From: Oscillospiraceae bacterium
GTDB lineage: Bacteria > Bacillota > Clostridia > Oscillospirales > Ruminococcaceae
NCBI GenBank assembly: GCA_021200775.1
Contig: JAJQGB010000009.1
Coordinates: 67,773 to 131,772, forward strand
Direction: 5' to 3'
DNA length: 64,000 nucleotides
In this document: positions 58,853-64,000 of the stretch, in pieces
Numbering within the stretch: position 1 is the stretch's first letter
Layout of the letters: each line of letters starts with the position of its first letter
The notes under the pieces: model-generated
The model's database searches: none
Seen by the model: the letters and a program-made list of their open reading frames with translations, nothing else
What the model was told of the DNA's origin: nothing
Position numbers and translations under genes: made by a program

Positions 58853-60529
58853 ATGAAATTAACAGGAGCACAGATTGTAGTAGAAACCCTGATTGAGCAG
58901 GGCGTAACCGATGTCTTCGGATATCCGGGCGGACAGGTTCTCAATATCTACGACGCCCTCTATGGTGCCCAGGGCAGGATAAACCACATCCTGACAGCTC
59001 ACGAGCAGGGCGCATCCCACGCCGCAGACGGCTATTCAAGAGCCACCGGAAAGGTGGGAGTTGTAATCGCCACTTCGGGACCTGGCGCCACAAACCTTGT
59101 CACCGGTATAGCAACAGCAATGCTTGACTCGGTACCGATGGTAGCAATCACCGGAAACGTGCCGCAGAGCCTGATTGGAAGAGACAGCTTCCAGGAAATC
59201 GACATCACCGGCATCACCCTCCCGATTACAAAGCACAACTTCTTCGTCCATAACGTAAATCAGCTCGCCGACCAGATAAGACTTGCATTCAAGATTGCAA
59301 AGTCGGGTCGTCCCGGACCGGTTCTCATCGATATTCCGAAGGATATTCAGACGGCGGTTGCCGAGTATGAACCCCAGCCGATAGTAGAGAAGTTCCCGAA
59401 CCCGGTTCCTCCGGAGGAGGATATCCAGGCGGCTATCAAGCTCTTGAATACAAAGTCTCGCCCGTATATCCACATCGGCGGTGGTGTCATCGGCTCTAAA
59501 ACATACGACATGGTAAGAGAGCTTGCTGAGAAGATTGACGCAGTCATCGGTTGCTCACTCATGGGTCTTGCCGCAATCCCTACTGATTACGAAAGATTCT
59601 TGGGTATGCAGGGTATGCACGGACACTATGCTTCTTCAGTTGCAAGTAACGACGCCGACGTAATAATCGCAATCGGCACACGTTTCAGCGACAGAGCTAC
59701 CGGCGACAAGTCGAGATTTGCTAAAGGCGCATCGATTATCCACATCGACCTCGACTTCGCCGAAATCAACAAGAACATTCCGGCAAATGTCGGCGTCTGC
59801 GGAGACATCTCAATCTCTTTAAGAAAGATTATCGACGGAGTTGAACCCCGAAAGAACCCCGACTGGATGTATCACATCAAGGAATTAAAGCGCCTCGAAA
59901 AGTCCTATATGCACGAGGACAAGGGCTTGACGCCACACTTCGTCATGGAGACCATAAACGAAATCAAGGATGCCGACACCATCATTGCAACCGACGTCGG
60001 TCAGCATCAGATGTGGGCTTGCCAGTACATCAACTTCCAGAAGCCCCGTAAGATTGTTTCAAGCGGCGGACTAGGAACGATGGGCTTCGGAATGGGAGCC
60101 GCAATCGGCGCATGTGTCGGAACAGGGAACAAGACCGTTCTTATCACCGGCGATGGAAGCTTCGGAATGAACTTAAACGAGCTTTGCACCGCAGTAAATA
60201 CCCACGTTCCGCTTACAATAGTTCTCATGAATAACGGTACTCTCGGAATGGTTCGTCAGTGGCAGACTCTCTTCTATAATCACCACTACTCGAACACCAC
60301 TCTCAACCGCCCGACCGACTTTGTGAAGCTTGCGGAGGCGTTCGGAGCAAAGGGAGTCATGTGTGACACACCGGAGAAGTTCCGCAAAGAGTTCCAGAAG
60401 GCATATGACAGTGACTCTGTAACCCTTATCGATTGCAGAATCGGCATGGACGAGTTCGTTCTTCCCATGCTTCCTCCCGGAGGAGCAATCGAAGACATCA
60501 TAGTTGAAGCAAAGGCAAAGGAGGAGTAA
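58853..60529 (+). CDS. ilvB: Acetolactate synthase, large subunit
   Basis: A 558-residue thiamine-diphosphate enzyme of branched-chain amino acid synthesis. Motifs: DVFGYPGGQVLNIYDALY, LTAHEQGASHAADGYSRATG (activating Glu), TSGPGATNLVTGIA, the FAD-region GMHGHYASSVA, and the thiamine motif GDGSFGMNLNELCTAV...NNGTLGMVRQWQ. It ends 2 bp before the small subunit start; AAGGAGG for ilvN lies within its last codons. Confidence 0.97.
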   Translation: MKLTGAQIVVETLIEQGVTDVFGYPGGQVLNIYDALYGAQGRINHILTAHEQGASHAADGYSRATGKVGVVIATSGPGATNLVTGIATAMLDSVPMVAITGNVPQSLIGRDSFQEIDITGITLPITKHNFFVHNVNQLADQIRLAFKIAKSGRPGPVLIDIPKDIQTAVAEYEPQPIVEKFPNPVPPEEDIQAAIKLLNTKSRPYIHIGGGVIGSKTYDMVRELAEKIDAVIGCSLMGLAAIPTDYERFLGMQGMHGHYASSVASNDADVIIAIGTRFSDRATGDKSRFAKGASIIHIDLDFAEINKNIPANVGVCGDISISLRKIIDGVEPRKNPDWMYHIKELKRLEKSYMHEDKGLTPHFVMETINEIKDADTIIATDVGQHQMWACQYINFQKPRKIVSSGGLGTMGFGMGAAIGACVGTGNKTVLITGDGSFGMNLNELCTAVNTHVPLTIVLMNNGTLGMVRQWQTLFYNHHYSNTTLNRPTDFVKLAEAFGAKGVMCDTPEKFRKEFQKAYDSDSVTLIDCRIGMDEFVLPMLPPGGAIEDIIVEAKAKEE

Positions 60530-60531
60530 TC

Positions 60532-61059
60532 GTGGCTGACAATTCAAGATTTGTTATAGCGGTATACGTAGAAAACAAGTTCGGCGTTCTTTCACGTGTC
60601 ACAAGCATGTTCACCCGCCGTGGCTTCAATATCGACTCACTTACAGTTGGCGTCACCGAATCGCCCGAGTACTCCCGTATCACCATCACGATGAGTGGCG
60701 ACGGCTATGCAAGAGACCAGATGATTAACCAGCTCCGCAAGCTCTTTAACGTCAAAAAAGTCGAGTATATCGAGGACGCAAAGGCGCTTCAGCGTGAACT
60801 GATGCTCGTAAAAGTCCGCAATGACCCCGAGAACCACCAGAGACTTCTCTCGGCTCTTGACATATTCAAAGCGAAGATTGTCGATTATTCGGTAAACACA
60901 CTCAGCATTGAGGTTACCGGAACCACCGACAAGCTCGACGCTTTCATCGAAATGGTAAGGGAGCTCGGCATAGTCGAACTCTGCCGCACCGGCGTTGTAG
61001 CACTTCAGAAGGGCTCATCAAACATGCTCGAAGGGCTGAACCCGGAAGAATTTATCTGA
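60532..61059 (+). CDS. ilvN: Acetolactate synthase, small regulatory subunit
   Basis: A 175-residue valine-sensing subunit starting with GTG, supported by AAGGAGGAG just ahead. N-terminal ACT domain (RFVIAVYVENKFGVLSRVTSMFTRRGFNIDSLTVGVTE), then KVEYIEDAKALQRELMLVKV and a C-terminal second ACT-like domain (LDIFKAKIVDYSVNTLSIEVTGT). Full length for the family. Confidence 0.96.
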   Translation: MADNSRFVIAVYVENKFGVLSRVTSMFTRRGFNIDSLTVGVTESPEYSRITITMSGDGYARDQMINQLRKLFNVKKVEYIEDAKALQRELMLVKVRNDPENHQRLLSALDIFKAKIVDYSVNTLSIEVTGTTDKLDAFIEMVRELGIVELCRTGVVALQKGSSNMLEGLNPEEFI

Positions 61060-61076
61060 CCCAAATGGCAAACTAA

Positions 61077-62126
<1,050 letters not shown>

Positions 62127-62143
62127 TTTTGTTCTATTGGGCT

Positions 62144-62173
62144 GAGCCGTGGCAGCAACTGTTGCGGCTCTTT
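62144..62173 (+). terminator. Weak terminator-like hairpin after ilvC
   Basis: GAGCCG (62144-62149) pairs with CGGCTC (62165-62170), followed by only TTT. Readthrough into ilvD is likely. Confidence 0.4.
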
Positions 62174-62179
62174 CCCTAA

Positions 62180-62244
62180 TGTACAATGTACAATGTACAC
62201 AGTTGCCTTTGGCAACTGAAGTACAATGGTCGCCTGATGGCGAC
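62180..62244. repeat. Small repeats between ilvC and ilvD
   Basis: TGTACA occurs twice in ATGTACAATGTACAATG-type tandem, and GTACAATG recurs at 62221. Hairpins CAGTTGCC-TTT-GGCAACTG (62200-62218) and GTCGCC-TGAT-GGCGAC (62229-62244) sit between and after. Confidence 0.7.
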
Positions 62245-62272
62245 GGATTTTTAATTAATAAGGAGATTCATG

Positions 62273-63937
62273 ATGGTTAAGGATAGAATTGTGGACGGAT
62301 TTGAGAATGCACCTCACCGCTCCCTTTATAACGCTCTGGGACTCACCGAGGAGGAACTTAGTCGTCCTCTTATCGGTATAGTAAGCTCCTATAATGAAAT
62401 TGTCCCGGGGCATATGAATTTGGATAAGATTACAGAAGCCGTCAAGATTGGCGTTGCAATGGCGGGAGGAACTCCGATTGTATTTCCTGCAATCGCAGTC
62501 TGCGACGGTATTGCAATGGGTCACGAGGGCATGAAGTACTCGTTAGTTACAAGAGACCTCATCGCCGATTCCACAGAAGCTATGGTTAAAGCTCACGGCT
62601 TTGACGGACTCGTTATGATTCCTAACTGCGACAAGAACGTCCCCGGGCTTTTAATGGCGGCGGCAAGACTGAACTTGCCAACTATCTTCGTTTCGGGCGG
62701 ACCTATGCTCGCCGGTCACGTTGACGGTCACAAGACCAGCCTTTCGAGCATGTTCGAGGCAGTAGGCGCATATTCGGCAGGAAAAATGTCCGCCGAAAAG
62801 CTCCGTGAATACGAAATGAAGGCTTGTCCTTCCTGCGGTTCCTGCTCCGGAATGTACACCGCAAATTCTATGAACTGCTTAACGGAAGTCATGGGTATGG
62901 GACTCAGAGGAAACGGCACAATCCCTGCGGCATATTCGGCAAGAATCGACCTTGCAAAGCGTGCCGGTATGCAGGTTATGGAGCTTGTGAGAAAGAATAT
63001 CAGAGCCCGTGACATCATGACGAAAGAGGCTATCTATAATGCACTCACCGCTGATATGGCTCTCGGATGCTCCACAAACTCGATGCTCCACCTTCCGGCA
63101 ATCGCAAACGAGTGCGACGTCGAATTCAGCCTTCCTCTTGTAAACGAAATCAGTGAGAGAACCCCGAACCTCTGCCATCTGGCACCTGCAGGACCCACCT
63201 ATATGGAGGACCTGAACGAAGCCGGCGGAGTCTATGCAGTTCTGAAAGAGCTTGCAAAGAAGAATTTAATCACCACCGACGTAATGACTTGCACAGGCAA
63301 GACTTTGGGTGAAAATATAGCAGATGTCGAGAATCTCAATAATACCGTAATCCGTGACATCGACAATCCTTACTCCCAGACCGGCGGAATCGCAGTTCTC
63401 TTCGGAAACGTTGCCGAAAATGGCTGTGTTGTCAAGAGAAGCGCAGTTGCCCCCGAAATGCTCGTCCACCGTGGACCCGCAAGAGTCTTCAACAGCGAGG
63501 AAGAGTGCATCAAGGTTATTTATGCCGGCGGCATCAAGCCCGGCGACGTTGTAGTCATCCGCTATGAGGGACCCGCAGGCGGACCCGGCATGAGAGAAAT
63601 GCTTTCGCCTACATCTGCAATCGCAGGCGCAGGACTTGACAAGGAAGTCGCACTCATCACCGACGGAAGATTCTCTGGCGCCACCAGAGGAGCCGCAATC
63701 GGTCACGTTTCGCCCGAAGCGGCAAACGGCGGTACCATTGCCTATATCCACGAAGGCGACATGATTTCCATCAACATCCCCGAGCACAAGATTCATCTCG
63801 AAGTATCTGACGAAGAGCTCGAAGAGCGCCGCAAGACCGACGTTTTGAAGACCAACGACAATCTCAGTGGATACTTAAAGAGATACTCGAAGATGGTTTC
63901 ATCCGCCGACAAGGGCGCAATTATAAACATAAAGTAA
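62273..63937 (+). CDS. ilvD: Dihydroxyacid dehydratase
   Basis: A 554-residue iron-sulfur enzyme making 2-oxo acids of valine and isoleucine. Cluster cysteines are in [30 protein letters not shown]; other motifs are [19 protein letters not shown] near the C terminus. The ATG at 62273 is 7 nt from AAGGAG; the one immediately before it (62270) is less well spaced. It continues the leu/ilv operon after a 146-bp gap. Confidence 0.97.
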   Translation: MVKDRIVDGFENAPHRSLYNALGLTEEELSRPLIGIVSSYNEIVPGHMNLDKITEAVKIGVAMAGGTPIVFPAIAVCDGIAMGHEGMKYSLVTRDLIADSTEAMVKAHGFDGLVMIPNCDKNVPGLLMAAARLNLPTIFVSGGPMLAGHVDGHKTSLSSMFEAVGAYSAGKMSAEKLREYEMKACPSCGSCSGMYTANSMNCLTEVMGMGLRGNGTIPAAYSARIDLAKRAGMQVMELVRKNIRARDIMTKEAIYNALTADMALGCSTNSMLHLPAIANECDVEFSLPLVNEISERTPNLCHLAPAGPTYMEDLNEAGGVYAVLKELAKKNLITTDVMTCTGKTLGENIADVENLNNTVIRDIDNPYSQTGGIAVLFGNVAENGCVVKRSAVAPEMLVHRGPARVFNSEEECIKVIYAGGIKPGDVVVIRYEGPAGGPGMREMLSPTSAIAGAGLDKEVALITDGRFSGATRGAAIGHVSPEAANGGTIAYIHEGDMISINIPEHKIHLEVSDEELEERRKTDVLKTNDNLSGYLKRYSKMVSSADKGAIINIK

Positions 63938-63954
63938 CAGGAGGATATGACTAC

Positions 63955-64000
63955 ATGGGAATGACACTCTCACAAAAAATTCTTGCGTCGCATGTATGCG
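63955..64000 (+). CDS. leuC: 3-isopropylmalate dehydratase large subunit (start only)
   Basis: Only the first 15 codons are in the window (MGMTLSQKILASHVC). GGAGGATATGACTAC precedes the ATG. The start resembles LeuC (MTQKILA-A/S-H pattern), and its place after ilvD in a leucine-controlled operon fits. Confidence 0.75.
   Translation, partial: MGMTLSQKILASHVC

Overview
The window looks like chromosome from an endospore-lineage Clostridium-class Firmicute, most likely an Oscillospiraceae/Ruminococcus-like gut or rumen bacterium. The grounds are a SpoIVB peptidase, a leucine T-box, YafQ/RelE-type toxin-antitoxin pairs, a GH94 disaccharide phosphorylase, lipoproteins with Thr/Glu/Ala-rich linkers, and a giant surface protein with an NPTTG-type sorting signal. 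No rRNA is present and only one intact tRNA (Thr, CGT). Family names below come from reading motifs, not from database searches.

Layout. 1-190: distal end of a type I-C-like CRISPR array, with the cas genes presumably to the left. 240-1120: a two-gene unit of unknown function. 1120-3543: a DinJ/YafQ toxin-antitoxin pair and recQ. 3600-7335: GH94 phosphorylase and spoIVB. 7476-10944: small membrane proteins, murI, a YwiB-like protein, a lipoprotein, a P-loop kinase-like protein. 11041-13634: alcohol and aldehyde dehydrogenase operon. 13733-13880: tRNA-Thr and a decayed copy of it. 14073-17850: signal-peptidase-like protein, LRR lipoprotein, a structured RNA and a CapA-like protein. 17867-19402: guaA. 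19565-23110: two-gene helicase module. 23337-31259: 2640-residue wall-anchored repeat protein. 31317-36775: an accessory stretch with a type II restriction-modification system (methyltransferase, controller, endonuclease), a DUF4143 ATPase, an XRE regulator and a Fic protein. 36832-49144: housekeeping genes (stomatin/NfeD, argS, a second toxin-antitoxin pair, ppa, PrsA-like foldase, class A serine hydrolase, malQ, mscL, HAD phosphatase, recG). 49104-51390: ECF sigma factor operon. 51487-56692: pduL and a PHP / glycosyltransferase / YfhO operon. 56807-64000: T-box-controlled leuA-ilvB-ilvN-ilvC-ilvD-leuC operon, cut by the window end.

The strongest candidate for something undescribed is a short promoter-driven RNA upstream of the CapA gene (about 16420-16547). 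It holds two tandem 35-nt units that each fold as a small hairpin whose loop pairs with a downstream GAGA. The hairpin stem covaries between the units, and a closing stem shares bases with a GNRA-capped terminator. This is the geometry of a tandem riboswitch-like element, but it matches no class I know.

Other points of interest: modular palindromic repeats built from hairpins with three-base loops, one inserted in the tRNA-Thr remnant with compensatory base changes against another copy; the two-gene helicase/nuclease-like module with zinc ribbons; an ECF operon with two paralogous membrane proteins ahead of the sigma factor and an ECF-type promoter; and an acidic cofactor loop in the ketol-acid reductoisomerase.
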